A DNA stretch of 64,000 nucleotides, from positions 2,356,001-2,420,000 of the forward strand of contig OZ243959.1 of the NCBI GenBank assembly GCA_965214525.1. The letters run 5' to 3'. The notes beneath the pieces are model-generated. The model worked only from the letters and a program-made list of their open reading frames with translations, was not told the DNA's origin and searched no databases. Position numbers and translations under genes: made by a program. The DNA is from Qipengyuania_B sp965214525. Its GTDB lineage: Bacteria; Pseudomonadota; Alphaproteobacteria; Sphingomonadales; Sphingomonadaceae. Each line of letters begins with the position of its first letter. The first letter of the stretch is position 1. Shown piece after piece: positions 1 to 8,309 of the stretch.

Positions 1-1483
1 CGGTGGCGTAGTATGGGTTGCCCTCGTCCTCGTATTTCTGGCGGATGGGCGCCTTGAACGCCTCTTCCTCCTCGGCGCTCCATTTGTCCGCATCGCGGTG
101 GACGGTGGCCAGCACGGACGCCGCCTGTTCCCCGCCCATCACGGAAATGCGCGCATTGGGCCAGGTGAACAGGAAGCGGGGGGAGTAGGCGCGACCAGCC
201 ATGCCGTAATTGCCCGCGCCAAAGCTGCCGCCGATCACCACGGTAATCTTGGGTACCTGCGCCGTCGCCACCGCCGTAACCAGCTTCGCACCGTGCTTGG
301 CGATGCCCTCCGCCTCGTACTTGCCGCCGACCATGAAGCCGGAGATGTTCTGCAGGAACAGCAGCGGGATACGGCGTTGCGCCGCCAGCTCGATGAAATG
401 CGCCCCCTTCTGCGCGGACTCGCTGAACAGCACGCCATTGTTGGCGAGGATCGCGACCGGCATCCCCCAGATGTGGGCGAAACCGCAGACCAGCGTCGCG
501 CCGTAATGCTGCTTGAACTCGTGGAACTCGCTGCCATCGACGATCCGCGCGATCACCTCGTGCACGTCGTAGGGAGCGCGCACGTCGTCGGGGATGATGG
601 CGTAGAGGTCATCCAGGTCGAACTTGGGTGGGCGCGGGTTGTTCAGCGCCACGTTATCCGCCGCGCCGTTGTTCGCACCAAGGTGGCTGACGATGTCGCG
701 CACGATAGTTAGCGCGTGTTCGTCATTCTCGGCCAGGTGATCGACGACGCCCGATTTCTTCGCATGGAGGTCGCCGCCGCCCAACGCCTCGGCGCTGATC
801 TCCTCGCCCGTCGCGGCCTTCACCAGCGGCGGGCCGGCGAGAAAGATCGTGCCCTGCTCGCGCACGATGACCGTCTCGTCGGACATGGCCGGGACATAGG
901 CGCCGCCCGCCGTGCAGCTTCCCATCACACAGGCGATCTGCGGGATGCCGAGCGATGACATCTGCGCCTGATTGAAGAAGATGCGTCCGAAATGCTCGCG
1001 ATCGGGGAACACCTCCGCCTGATAAGGCAGGTTCGCCCCGCCACTATCGACGAGGTAGATGCAGGGCAGCCGGTTCTCCTGCGCGATCTCCTGCGCGCGC
1101 AGGTGCTTCTTCACCGTCATGGGATAGTAGGAGCCGCCTTTCACCGTCGCATCGTTGGCGGCGATCATCACCTGCCGCCCGCTGACGCGCCCGATCCCGG
1201 CGATGATGGAGGCCCCGTTGACGTCGCCCTCATACATGTCGTTTGCGGCGAGTTGCCCAATTTCGAGGAAGGGTGAGCCTGGATCGAGCAGGCGTTCGAC
1301 GCGCTCACGGGGCAGCAGCTTGCCGCGCGCAACGTGCTTCTCCCGGTGGCGTTCGGGTCCGCCCAACGCCGCCTCGGCAACCTTGGCGCGCAATTCCTCG
1401 GCCAGCGCTTGGTTATGGGCGAAGCGAGCCTTGGCTTCGGGGCTCTCCCGGTCGAGCTTGGAGGTAAGGGTGGGGGCGGTCAT
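1..1483 (-). CDS. mccB: Methylcrotonyl-CoA carboxylase beta subunit (carboxyltransferase), 3' end cut by window edge
   Basis: My reverse-strand translation runs open from an ATG at 1483 to the left edge: 494 codons of a family usually near 535 residues, so only about 40 C-terminal residues are missing. It is the carboxyltransferase half of the enzyme that carboxylates 3-methylcrotonyl-CoA in leucine breakdown. Visible family motifs are GGSYYPMTVKKHLRAQEIA, VDSGGANLP and GSCTAGGAYVPAMSDE, which carry the crotonase-fold CoA-binding and oxyanion segments. The start is supported by a GGGGAGG ribosome site 7 bases upstream, and its ATG overlaps the TGA of the upstream membrane gene. Isovaleryl-CoA dehydrogenase, the preceding pathway step, is in the same operon, which favours methylcrotonyl- over propionyl-CoA as substrate. 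Confidence 0.93.
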   Translation of the reverse strand, partial: MTAPTLTSKLDRESPEAKARFAHNQALAEELRAKVAEAALGGPERHREKHVARGKLLPRERVERLLDPGSPFLEIGQLAANDMYEGDVNGASIIAGIGRVSGRQVMIAANDATVKGGSYYPMTVKKHLRAQEIAQENRLPCIYLVDSGGANLPYQAEVFPDREHFGRIFFNQAQMSSLGIPQIACVMGSCTAGGAYVPAMSDETVIVREQGTIFLAGPPLVKAATGEEISAEALGGGDLHAKKSGVVDHLAENDEHALTIVRDIVSHLGANNGAADNVALNNPRPPKFDLDDLYAIIPDDVRAPYDVHEVIARIVDGSEFHEFKQHYGATLVCGFAHIWGMPVAILANNGVLFSESAQKGAHFIELAAQRRIPLLFLQNISGFMVGGKYEAEGIAKHGAKLVTAVATAQVPKITVVIGGSFGAGNYGMAGRAYSPRFLFTWPNARISVMGGEQAASVLATVHRDADKWSAEEEEAFKAPIRQKYEDEGNPYYAT

Positions 1484-1896
1484 CCAAGTTCCTCCCCGGT
1501 CTGGGGAGGGGGACCGTCCGAAGGGCGTTGGGGGAGTTGCAAAAGGATGCTACCCCAAAGACCTATCAGAGAAACAACGAACGCCAACCCGATCAGCCAT
1601 GTCAAGAGACCGAGATCGAAGTTGCCTGGATTACCTGAAGCCGGATCGAAAACTTTGCCGAAAAAACTGCCGTAAAGCATGCCGGCGCAGGCACCCCAAC
1701 CAGCGATAAAGATGTTTGAGCGAAGCCAGCTCGGGTTCGCCATCAGTATAGCGCCCAGCAACAGCAAACCACCGGCAAAGAAATCATCAAGCACGAACAT
1801 GATCGGTCTTCCAACACCCCACGAACGTATAGATTCGCCAACCATCAACGAAAGTGACAGGCCAATCGCCAGAAAACGTAGCAGTCCCAAGCTCAT
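1480..1896 (-). CDS. Small integral membrane protein in the leucine-degradation operon
   Basis: 138 residues from the ATG at 1896, with a GGGGGA site 4 bases upstream; an in-frame ATG at 1908 is the alternative. About four hydrophobic segments are visible (for example MSLGLLRFLAIGLSLSLMVG, the DDFFAGGLLLLGAILMA region, FIAGWGACAGMLYG and LLTWLIGLAFVVSLIGLWG). I do not recognise a family. The hydrophilic tail PQRPSDGPPPQTGEELG is encoded by an intergenic repeat, so the original C-terminus may have been shorter. It overlaps the mccB start as ATGA and is probably translationally coupled. It sits between two repeat elements, which could mean it is a passenger and not a pathway component. Confidence 0.6.
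   Translation of the reverse strand: MSLGLLRFLAIGLSLSLMVGESIRSWGVGRPIMFVLDDFFAGGLLLLGAILMANPSWLRSNIFIAGWGACAGMLYGSFFGKVFDPASGNPGNFDLGLLTWLIGLAFVVSLIGLWGSILLQLPQRPSDGPPPQTGEELG
1486..1538. repeat. GC-rich palindromic intergenic repeat of sphingomonad type
   Basis: Two adjacent stem-loops: CCTCCCC (1491-1497) and GGGGAGG (1503-1509) pair perfectly around a 5-base loop, then CGTCC and GGGCG pair with one wobble. The layout (CCTCCCC loop GGGGAGG GGACCGTC...GGGCG) resembles short mobile-type repeats scattered through Sphingomonadales genomes; I recall this from general knowledge and have not searched. The element encodes the last residues of the membrane gene on the minus strand and supplies the ribosome-binding site of mccB. 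Confidence 0.6.
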
Positions 1897-1912
1897 CTTG
1901 TCCCCCATTCGG

Positions 1913-1996
1913 CATGCTGAACCCGTTTCAGCATCCCTGTAGCCTGCTGCTTCGCCCTTCAAAACAAGATGAATCCTGAAACAGGTTGGGTGACGA
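1913..1996. repeat. Inverted pair of REP-like palindromes
   Basis: Two REP-like units in opposite orientation. The first is TGCTGAACCCGTTTCAGCA (1915-1933), with 7-base arms TGCTGAA/TTCAGCA. The second contains CCTGAAACAGG (1975-1985), followed by TTGGGTGACG. Paired inverted units of this kind match the BIME arrangement of REP elements. They fill the 136-base gap between the two small membrane genes, inside an otherwise tightly packed operon. Confidence 0.55.
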
Positions 1997-2032
1997 TCAC
2001 TAAAAACCGTCGCCCTCTCATGCTGGAAAGGA

Positions 2033-2305
2033 TCAATCACCCGCAGCATCTCCCTCGGGCTCCTTCCCGGCGATCAAGTACCGGTAAACCCCGACGCAAT
2101 TGATAGCGAGCAACCCGATGTTCTGCCAAGCGATCGCCTCGCTGTCGCCGCTGAGGAATCCCCAGGCGACCAGCGCGATCGACGAGGTGACAAACAGCAC
2201 GAAAGCCCAGCCCGTTACCCGTGTGCCAAGGTTCAGCGATACGATCAGCGCCGCGACCAGCGCCGCGCCCGCGCCGTACCATTCCAGTGCGTCGAGCCAG
2301 TTCAT
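2033..2305 (-). CDS. Small membrane protein coupled to isovaleryl-CoA dehydrogenase
   Basis: 90 residues; the ATG at 2305 overlaps the TGA of the upstream dehydrogenase (ATGA), which fixes the start. Three hydrophobic segments are visible (AGAALVAALIVSLNLG, GWAFVLFVTSSIALVAWGFL and IGLLAINCVGVYRYLIAG). The last one, an N...GVYRYL pattern, recalls small PnuC-like or DUF membrane proteins, but I cannot name a family. The upstream in-frame extension to 2548 lies inside the dehydrogenase gene and is not expected to be used. Coupling suggests co-expression with leucine catabolism; its job is unknown. Confidence 0.7.
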   Translation of the reverse strand: MNWLDALEWYGAGAALVAALIVSLNLGTRVTGWAFVLFVTSSIALVAWGFLSGDSEAIAWQNIGLLAINCVGVYRYLIAGKEPEGDAAGD

Positions 2306-3480
2306 GCCTCTTTCGCACCGAATGCGCCGATCAATTCGCGCCCAATCAGCATCCGCCGTATCTCGTTGGTTCCCGCCCCGATATCGAGCAGCTTGGCGTC
2401 GCGCAGATAGCGCTCGACCGGGTAATCCTTGGTATAGCCCGCTCCGCCCAGCGCCTGCACCGCCTCGCCCGCGACGCGAAAGGCGTTCTCGCTCGCCAGC
2501 AGGATGGCACCCGCCGCGTCGAACCGGGTGGTCTTGTCGGCATCGCAAGCCTTTGCCACCGCATAGGTGTAGGCCCGCGCCGATTGCAGCGCCACGTACA
2601 TATCCGCAATCTTGGCCTGGATCAGCTGGAACGTGCCGATGGGTTTGCCGAATTGCGTCCGCTCACGCACGTAGGGGATCACCGTATCGAGGCAGGCCTG
2701 CATGATGCCAAGCTGCAATCCGGCGAGCACCACGCGCTCGTAATCGAGCCCGCTCATCAGCACGCCGACGCCGCCATTTTCCGGCCCCATCACGTTGGCG
2801 TCGGGCACGAAGCAATCCTCGAACACCAGCTCGCTGGTGGGGGAGCCGCGCATCCCCATCTTGTCGATCTTCTGGCCAATGGAGAAGCCGTGCATGTCCT
2901 TCTCGATCAGGAAAGTGGTGATGCCGCGGCTCTTCGCTTCGGGGTCGGTGCGGGCATAGACGACCAGCACGTCGGCATAAGGCGCATTGGTGATCCAGAA
3001 CTTGTTGCCGTTCAGTCGCCAGCCGTCATCGGCCCGCTCCGCCTTCAGCTTCATGGAAACGACGTCGGAGCCTGCCGCCGCCTCGCTCATGGCCAGCGAT
3101 CCGACATGCTCCCCGCTGATGAGCTTCGGCAGATACTTCGCCTTCTGCTCGTCATTCGCCCAACGTGCGATCTGGTTGACGCACAGATTGGAATGCGCGC
3201 CGTAGGAGAGGCCGACGCTGGCCGACGCCCGGCTGACCTCTTCGACCGCGATGACGTGTTCGAGATAGCCGAGGCCTAGCCCGCCATCTGCTTCCTTCAC
3301 GGTAATGCCGTGCATGCCCAGTTCGCCCATTTGCGGCCAGAGTTCCTGCGGAAACCAATCCTCGCGGTCGGCCTTCTCTGCCAGCGGAGCGATCTGCTCG
3401 TCGGCGAAGCGCGCCGTGGTTTCACGGATCATCGCGGCATTCTCGCCGAGCTGGAAATCGAAATCGGGGGTGGCGCGCAT
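2302..3480 (-). CDS. ivd: Isovaleryl-CoA dehydrogenase
   Basis: 392 residues, normal length for an acyl-CoA dehydrogenase. It oxidises isovaleryl-CoA to 3-methylcrotonyl-CoA with FAD, the third step of leucine degradation. Motifs include AMSEAAAGSDVVSMKL, WRLNGNKFWITNAPYADV and the C-terminal GGAGYTKDYPVERYLRDAK. The segment GLDYERVVLAGLQLG carries the catalytic glutamate at the position specific to isovaleryl-CoA dehydrogenases. The usual short-chain position near the C-terminus reads GAGTNEI and lacks a base, which supports the assignment. The ATG at 3480 has AAGGAGA upstream; the longer in-frame start at 3564 is less likely. First gene of the visible operon leading to mccB. Confidence 0.93.
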   Translation of the reverse strand: MRATPDFDFQLGENAAMIRETTARFADEQIAPLAEKADREDWFPQELWPQMGELGMHGITVKEADGGLGLGYLEHVIAVEEVSRASASVGLSYGAHSNLCVNQIARWANDEQKAKYLPKLISGEHVGSLAMSEAAAGSDVVSMKLKAERADDGWRLNGNKFWITNAPYADVLVVYARTDPEAKSRGITTFLIEKDMHGFSIGQKIDKMGMRGSPTSELVFEDCFVPDANVMGPENGGVGVLMSGLDYERVVLAGLQLGIMQACLDTVIPYVRERTQFGKPIGTFQLIQAKIADMYVALQSARAYTYAVAKACDADKTTRFDAAGAILLASENAFRVAGEAVQALGGAGYTKDYPVERYLRDAKLLDIGAGTNEIRRMLIGRELIGAFGAKEA

Positions 3481-3594
3481 GGTTTCTCCTTGGATCACCG
3501 GCGCGATAGCGAAGCGCCAGGCGCTCGGCAAACGAGTCGTTTGCAATCGGAACGGGTTCGACATGTGCGGTCGGCTCGCCTAGACTGCGGCGCC

Positions 3595-4059
3595 ATGATC
3601 CGCTTTGCCTTGGTCTCCAGTCTCTTGCTTCTCCCCGCCTGCGATAAGGGGGAAGACACGACCGCAAGCGGCAATGCGGCAGTTGATGCGGCGATGCAGG
3701 ATGAAGAGCCGGTCGCAGAGGAAGTCGCGGAACCCGCCACCTTCGACCCGCCGACCCAGTTCGTTCGCACAGCCTGGAAATCGGTTGGCGACGAGGGGGC
3801 TCGCTATGTCACCTACCTCGATGCGGACGGCCGCTATCGCGATCTGCGCAATGGCGATCCCTACCAGGAGGGGGCGTGGGAGTTGGGCGATGACGGGCGC
3901 CTCTGCTTCGCGCCTGATCCGGAAGAAGCTGACGGGGATTGCTGGCAGGCGCAAAGCATGAATGCCGAGGGCGAACTGGTCATGATGAACGACGCGCAGC
4001 GGCGCATCCTGCTGGAACGAATGACCTATCGTCCGCCCGTCGCCGCCGGCGAACGCTAG
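3595..4059 (+). CDS. Predicted lipoprotein of unknown function
   Basis: 154 residues. The N-terminus MIRFALVSSLLLLPAC is a lipoprotein signal with the lipobox LPAC, so Cys16 should be lipidated. An acidic linker (EEPVAEEVAEPATF) follows, then a compact domain with WELGDDGRLCFAPDPEE and GDCWQAQ, containing two cysteines that may pair. The domain pattern (a DADGRYRDLRNG segment, then a WELGDDGRLC strand) resembles small periplasmic beta proteins, but I cannot name a family. No good ribosome site is visible at the chosen ATG; the lipobox position decides the start. The 3' end meets the convergent DUF2147 gene with a 4-base overlap. Confidence 0.75.
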   Translation: MIRFALVSSLLLLPACDKGEDTTASGNAAVDAAMQDEEPVAEEVAEPATFDPPTQFVRTAWKSVGDEGARYVTYLDADGRYRDLRNGDPYQEGAWELGDDGRLCFAPDPEEADGDCWQAQSMNAEGELVMMNDAQRRILLERMTYRPPVAAGER

Positions 4060-4472
4060 TTGGCGCGCTTCCAGATCTGCGTTTGGCAGAACGGGCCGAT
4101 GCAACCTTTCACTTCCAGCGTTGAGGCGTTCAACCGGCGCACGACCGATCGGTAATCCTTCCCGCTTTTGGGATCGTAGATACGGCCGCGCCACAAATCG
4201 CTCTCTTCGGTAAAACCCGAAAGCACCGGCAGCCCCAGCAGCTTGCGCTGGCGCAGCTTGGGGTTGGGATTGTTGACGTCTCGCTGGCCGACGCCCTCGG
4301 GCGGTGCGACAAGGAAGCGCGTGATCTTGCCGCACAGACTCTTGCCGCAAGGGGCGATGGTGACGATGCCGTCCTTCTCCTCCGTCATCCATTTGCCGGT
4401 GATCGGCTGGGCGGCAAACGCGGCGGTGGCGGACAACAGGGCGGCGAGGGCGAGGATCGGTTTGATGAACAT
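4056..4472 (-). CDS. Secreted DUF2147 family protein
   Basis: 138 residues with a signal peptide ending near AFAAQP (residues 1-21). The mature part begins with the DUF2147 hallmarks: GKWMTEEKDGIVTIAPCGKSLCGKI, then FLVAPP, SGFTEESDLWRGRIYDPKSGKDYRS and LEVKGCIGPFCQTQIWKR at the end, with cysteine pairs C44/C49 and C126/C131 by rough count. The family is periplasmic, eight-stranded and of unknown biochemical function. It is followed 9 bases upstream by the MidA gene on the same strand, so it may be the last gene of the lgt-MidA transcript. Confidence 0.88.
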   Translation of the reverse strand: MFIKPILALAALLSATAAFAAQPITGKWMTEEKDGIVTIAPCGKSLCGKITRFLVAPPEGVGQRDVNNPNPKLRQRKLLGLPVLSGFTEESDLWRGRIYDPKSGKDYRSVVRRLNASTLEVKGCIGPFCQTQIWKRAN

Positions 4473-4481
4473 TGCGGTCTC

Positions 4482-5552
4482 CTACAGGATCGGACCTGAA
4501 CCAAACCCCTCCGGTTCCGGCCAATCGGGGGAAACGAGGGCCATCACCTTGAACAATTCACCCATCTCATCGGGAGCGCATAGCCGGCGGTGGTCGCTTG
4601 CGAACTGTTTCCGCCGCCCGGGTTGCGCGGCGGCAAGCGCATTTGCACGGGCGGTAATGCCCAGCCCTTCGAGAAATGCGCCTTGGCTTGCAATTGATAC
4701 CTGCGGGCGGGGTCCGTCGCTTTTCCGGGTCGTTTCGACGAGCGCGGCGAAATCCAAATGCGCCGTCAGGTCAGCCAGACCTGGCGCTTCCAGCACTGCG
4801 ACCTTGCGATGAGCCCGGACGGCTTGCAGGGTAGAGCCGAACCACGGGGCGGCCGCGCCGTAATCGACGAACAATGCCGCTCCGCTCTGGCGAACCAGAC
4901 GGTCAGCAATTTCCTGCGTGATTGCTGCTGCTGCGGGGTTCACTTCGATGATCGCGCCCTCGTGCGCGTCGCGTCGTTCTGGCGGGACGGCATCGTCCAT
5001 TGTCTGCTTCCCGGCGACGAAGACGAAGCGGTCGTGCTCATCAAGGCCGATCATCCGCTCCCGCCAGCCTTTCGGCGTGCGCACCAACTGGCGGATCGGC
5101 AGCGCATCGAGAAATTCATTGGCAATCAGCAGGATGGGCGCGTCGTCCGGCACCTCGGCGAGGCTACCATGCATATGGGCACCAGGCACCGCATCGCGCT
5201 GCAAGCCGGCCAAGGCACGCGATCCTTCGACGAAATGGACTTGCGGTGACAGGGAGCGCGCACGCATCGCCCGCAAGGCATCCGATGCCAACGTGCCACG
5301 GCCCGGACCAAGCTCCACGAAAATCGTCCGCTCCGGCCGTCCGGCGCGGGTCCACAGATCGGCGCACCACAGCCCGATTATCTCCCCGAACATCTGGCTG
5401 ATCTCGGGCGCGGTAACGAAGTCGCCCGCGGTGCCCAGCGGATCGCGGCGCGCGTAATAATGCGCGTTGCTTTCGCCCATGTAGCGCGAGACGGAGATTG
5501 GGCCGGAGGTCTTGATCAAGCGGCGGAAAACGGCACCGAGGTCGTCGTTCAA
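4482..5552 (-). CDS. MidA/NDUFAF7-type SAM-dependent methyltransferase
   Basis: 356 residues from a TTG that overlaps the lgt stop (TTGA), with GGAGAAG about 10 bases upstream. This start gives the family's usual N-terminus (LNDDLGAVFRRLIKTSGPIS). The family methylates an arginine of a respiratory complex I subunit in mitochondria; bacterial members are presumed protein arginine methyltransferases. Motifs are GDFVTAPEISQMFGEIIG, the SAM-binding FVELGPGRGTLASDALRA and LIANEFLDALPIRQ. The lgt-MidA order with overlap is common in alphaproteobacteria. An in-frame extension to 5675 would run deep inside lgt and is rejected. Confidence 0.88.
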   Translation of the reverse strand: MNDDLGAVFRRLIKTSGPISVSRYMGESNAHYYARRDPLGTAGDFVTAPEISQMFGEIIGLWCADLWTRAGRPERTIFVELGPGRGTLASDALRAMRARSLSPQVHFVEGSRALAGLQRDAVPGAHMHGSLAEVPDDAPILLIANEFLDALPIRQLVRTPKGWRERMIGLDEHDRFVFVAGKQTMDDAVPPERRDAHEGAIIEVNPAAAAITQEIADRLVRQSGAALFVDYGAAAPWFGSTLQAVRAHRKVAVLEAPGLADLTAHLDFAALVETTRKSDGPRPQVSIASQGAFLEGLGITARANALAAAQPGRRKQFASDHRRLCAPDEMGELFKVMALVSPDWPEPEGFGSGPIL

Positions 5553-6439
5553 GCGGTTGCTTCTCCGGCGCGCCGTTCCGGCGGCGCCACACGCTCTGGC
5601 GAGCCAACCGGCTTCCGACTCAGGGCGTAGGCAATCACGCCCAGGCCCACAAGAATCATCGGGATCGTCAGCCATTGGCCCATCGACAGGCCGGTATCCA
5701 CCGCGAACTCCTTAAGCTGCGCGTCGGGTTCCCGGAAGAATTCGTTGACGAAGCGGGCAATGGCAATGCCGATTGTAAACACGCCCACCAGCAGCCCGGG
5801 GCGATAGCGCGCCCGCGTTTTCCAGAACAGCAGCAGCATCACGATGATCATGGCCAACCCTTCCAGCCCTGCCTGATACAACTGGCTGGGATGCCGCGCC
5901 ACTTGCAACGGATCTGTAGGGAAGATCATGGCCCAGGAAACGTCGGTCGGGCGGCCGTACAACTCGCCGTTGATGAAGTTGGCAAGTCTGCCGAACATCA
6001 TGCCGAACGGCACATTGACCGCGATGTAGTCGCATACCCGCAGCCAGTTGAGATCGTTGCGCCAGCAAACCCAGGTAATCGCCACCAGCACGCCGATGAC
6101 CCCGCCGTGGAAACTCATTCCGCCCTCCCACAGCTTCAGCACGTCCAGCGGGTTCTCCCAAAGTCCGGGCTGATAGAAGATGGCATAGCCGAGCCGCCCG
6201 CCCAGGATGATGCCGAGCGTGCAGTAGAAGAACAGATCGTCGGCATGGCGCTGTGCCATCGGGGCACCGGGTGCGCGTACCATGCGGTTGAGGTGCCAAT
6301 AGCCGAGCAGGATGCCGCCAAGATAGGCAAGCGAGTACCAGCGCAGGGTGAAGAAGCCGAGATCGATGCCGGGACGAAGGCCGAGATCTTCCCAATAGAT
6401 AGGTTGCGCGGTTGCCACGGAAGCCAATAGTGACAGCAA
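5549..6439 (-). CDS. lgt: Prolipoprotein diacylglyceryl transferase
   Basis: 296 residues of an inner-membrane enzyme that moves diacylglycerol from phosphatidylglycerol onto the lipobox cysteine of prelipoproteins. It shows about seven hydrophobic segments, the signature GRLANFINGELYGRPTD, and the preceding YIAVNVPFGMMFGR. Early conserved residues include FTLRWYSLAYLGGILLGY and GGMSFHGGVIGVL, the latter carrying the conserved histidine. Length is typical. It serves the several lipoproteins predicted in this window. Start at ATG 6439 is the only reasonable one before the 163-base gap to the divergent acyl-CoA synthetase. Confidence 0.95.
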   Translation of the reverse strand: MLSLLASVATAQPIYWEDLGLRPGIDLGFFTLRWYSLAYLGGILLGYWHLNRMVRAPGAPMAQRHADDLFFYCTLGIILGGRLGYAIFYQPGLWENPLDVLKLWEGGMSFHGGVIGVLVAITWVCWRNDLNWLRVCDYIAVNVPFGMMFGRLANFINGELYGRPTDVSWAMIFPTDPLQVARHPSQLYQAGLEGLAMIIVMLLLFWKTRARYRPGLLVGVFTIGIAIARFVNEFFREPDAQLKEFAVDTGLSMGQWLTIPMILVGLGVIAYALSRKPVGSPERVAPPERRAGEATA

Positions 6440-6602
6440 GTTGCGAAACCCCTACAAAAGCCTCGGCGGCCGGAATACCGGCGCCGGGCAACCCTTTGGC
6501 ACATGGCGGCTTGAGGGGGAACCCTCTGCTTCGCGTGTCCCGTCCTGTGCGACGGCGATGACGTTACGGCATGACCCTGTCACAAGCTAGGAGAGCATCT
6601 GC

Positions 6603-8309
6603 ATGGCAACCGAACTCGACAACGATCTGGTGCGAATCATGGCGGGGCTGACCGCGCCGGGACAATTGTTCGAAACGCAGCCGACCCAAGCGTTCGGTGT
6701 AACGATGCCGATGTTCAAGAACGCGCCGCCCAGTCTTGCCCATTTCATTGCCCATTTCTGTAACGAACATGCCGACAAGGTCTTTTTGGTCGATGGCGAC
6801 GTGCGGCTGACGTTCGGTGAGTTCTACGCTGCCAGCCAGAAGGTTGCGCAGGGGCTTATCGCGCGGCATGGCGTGACGAAGGGCGAACGCATCGGGATTG
6901 CCGCGCGCAATTCGGCCAATTGGGCGGTGCTTTACGCCGGCATCTTGATGGCCGGCGGCTGCGCGACATTGCTCAACGGGTTCTGGGTGGGTGAGGAACT
7001 TGCGGGCGGTATCGCCCTTGCCGAATGTTCGCTGGTGCTGGCGGACGAGGCCCGCGCCAACCGGTTGGAGGGCCACGATCATCCTGCGAAAATCGTCGTC
7101 TTCGACCATGCCGGACCGCCGGAACACGGGCTCGCCCCGGTCTGGCCCGACGGATCGGACGAGGTTTCACTGCCCCAATTGGAACCGGACGATCTTGCCA
7201 CGATCCTGTATACTTCGGGTTCCACCGGCCAGTCCAAGGGCGCGTTCTCCAACCATCGCGGGGTGGTGAGCGGGGTATTCAACTACGTCGCCCAGACGGT
7301 GATGAGCCTGCACCTGTTGACCGAGCGGGGGCAGGCCCCGGCGCCGGGCGAGCAGCCCAGCGCGCTGATCGCGGTGCCGCTGTTCCATGTGACCGGCGAG
7401 ATCCCGCTGTTCCTGCAAAGCTTTGCCATTGGCCGCAAACTCGTCTTCATGCCCAGGTGGGACGCACGCGAAGCGATGCGCTTGATGGAGCAGGAGAAAG
7501 TCAGCTACTTCGTCGGCGTCCCGCTGATGAGTTACGAGATCGCGACCCACGAAGAACGCGATCAATTCGATCTGTCCGCCTGCAAAAGCTTCGCGGCTGG
7601 CGGGGCCCCGCGTCCGGTCGAGCATGTGAACAAGATCAAGGACGCCTTCCCCGACAGCTTCCCGTTGCTCGGCTATGGCCTGACCGAGACCAATGCGGTG
7701 GGGTGCGGCAATTTCAACGAGAACTATCTCGCCAAGCCGGGCAGCACCGGGCGCGCAAGCCAACCGTTGGTCGATCTGGCGATCCTTGACGATGATGGCC
7801 GGCCCGTGCCCGCGGGGACCAGGGGGGAGGTCTGCATCCGCTCTATCGCCAACTTCCTTGGCTATTGGAAGAACGATGAAGCGACGAAAGCCTGTTTTAC
7901 CGAAGACGGCTATTTTCGCACCGGTGATCTGGGATACCTCGATGAGGACGGCTATCTGTTCATCGTCGATCGCAAGAAGGATATCATCATTCGCGGCGGC
8001 GAGAACATTGCCTGCATCGAAGTGGAAGAAGCGATCTACGCCCACCCGGACGTTGCGGAATGCTCCGTCTTCGGACTGTCCGACGAGCGTTATGGCGAGG
8101 TTCCAGGAGCCGTGTATCACACGCACGATGGCGTTCGGCTCGAGCCGCATGCGCTCCATGCCTTCCTTGCCGAACATATCGCCGGGTTTAAAGTACCCGA
8201 CGTGCCCCACATCTGGCGATCGGTGGAACCGCTGCCGCGGCTGGGTACCGAGAAGATCGACAAGGTTTCCCTGCGTCAAAGCTATAGCGAACGGGCCGTG
8301 ACCGCTTGA
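6603..8309 (+). CDS. Class I adenylate-forming acyl-CoA synthetase
   Basis: 568 residues. It activates a carboxylic acid as acyl-AMP and transfers it to CoA. Motifs: the P-loop ILYTSGSTGQSKGAFSNHRG, the A5 segment GYGLTETNAV, YFRTGDLGYLDEDGYLFIVD (A7) and RKKDIIIRGGENI (A8). The lysine expected near the C-terminus is present in GTEKIDKVSLR. The chain-length specificity cannot be read from motifs; the length fits medium- or long-chain or short branched substrates. ATG 6603 has TAGGAGAG upstream. The TGA overlaps a TTG that starts glnD, so the two are probably one transcript. Confidence 0.9.
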   Translation: MATELDNDLVRIMAGLTAPGQLFETQPTQAFGVTMPMFKNAPPSLAHFIAHFCNEHADKVFLVDGDVRLTFGEFYAASQKVAQGLIARHGVTKGERIGIAARNSANWAVLYAGILMAGGCATLLNGFWVGEELAGGIALAECSLVLADEARANRLEGHDHPAKIVVFDHAGPPEHGLAPVWPDGSDEVSLPQLEPDDLATILYTSGSTGQSKGAFSNHRGVVSGVFNYVAQTVMSLHLLTERGQAPAPGEQPSALIAVPLFHVTGEIPLFLQSFAIGRKLVFMPRWDAREAMRLMEQEKVSYFVGVPLMSYEIATHEERDQFDLSACKSFAAGGAPRPVEHVNKIKDAFPDSFPLLGYGLTETNAVGCGNFNENYLAKPGSTGRASQPLVDLAILDDDGRPVPAGTRGEVCIRSIANFLGYWKNDEATKACFTEDGYFRTGDLGYLDEDGYLFIVDRKKDIIIRGGENIACIEVEEAIYAHPDVAECSVFGLSDERYGEVPGAVYHTHDGVRLEPHALHAFLAEHIAGFKVPDVPHIWRSVEPLPRLGTEKIDKVSLRQSYSERAVTA

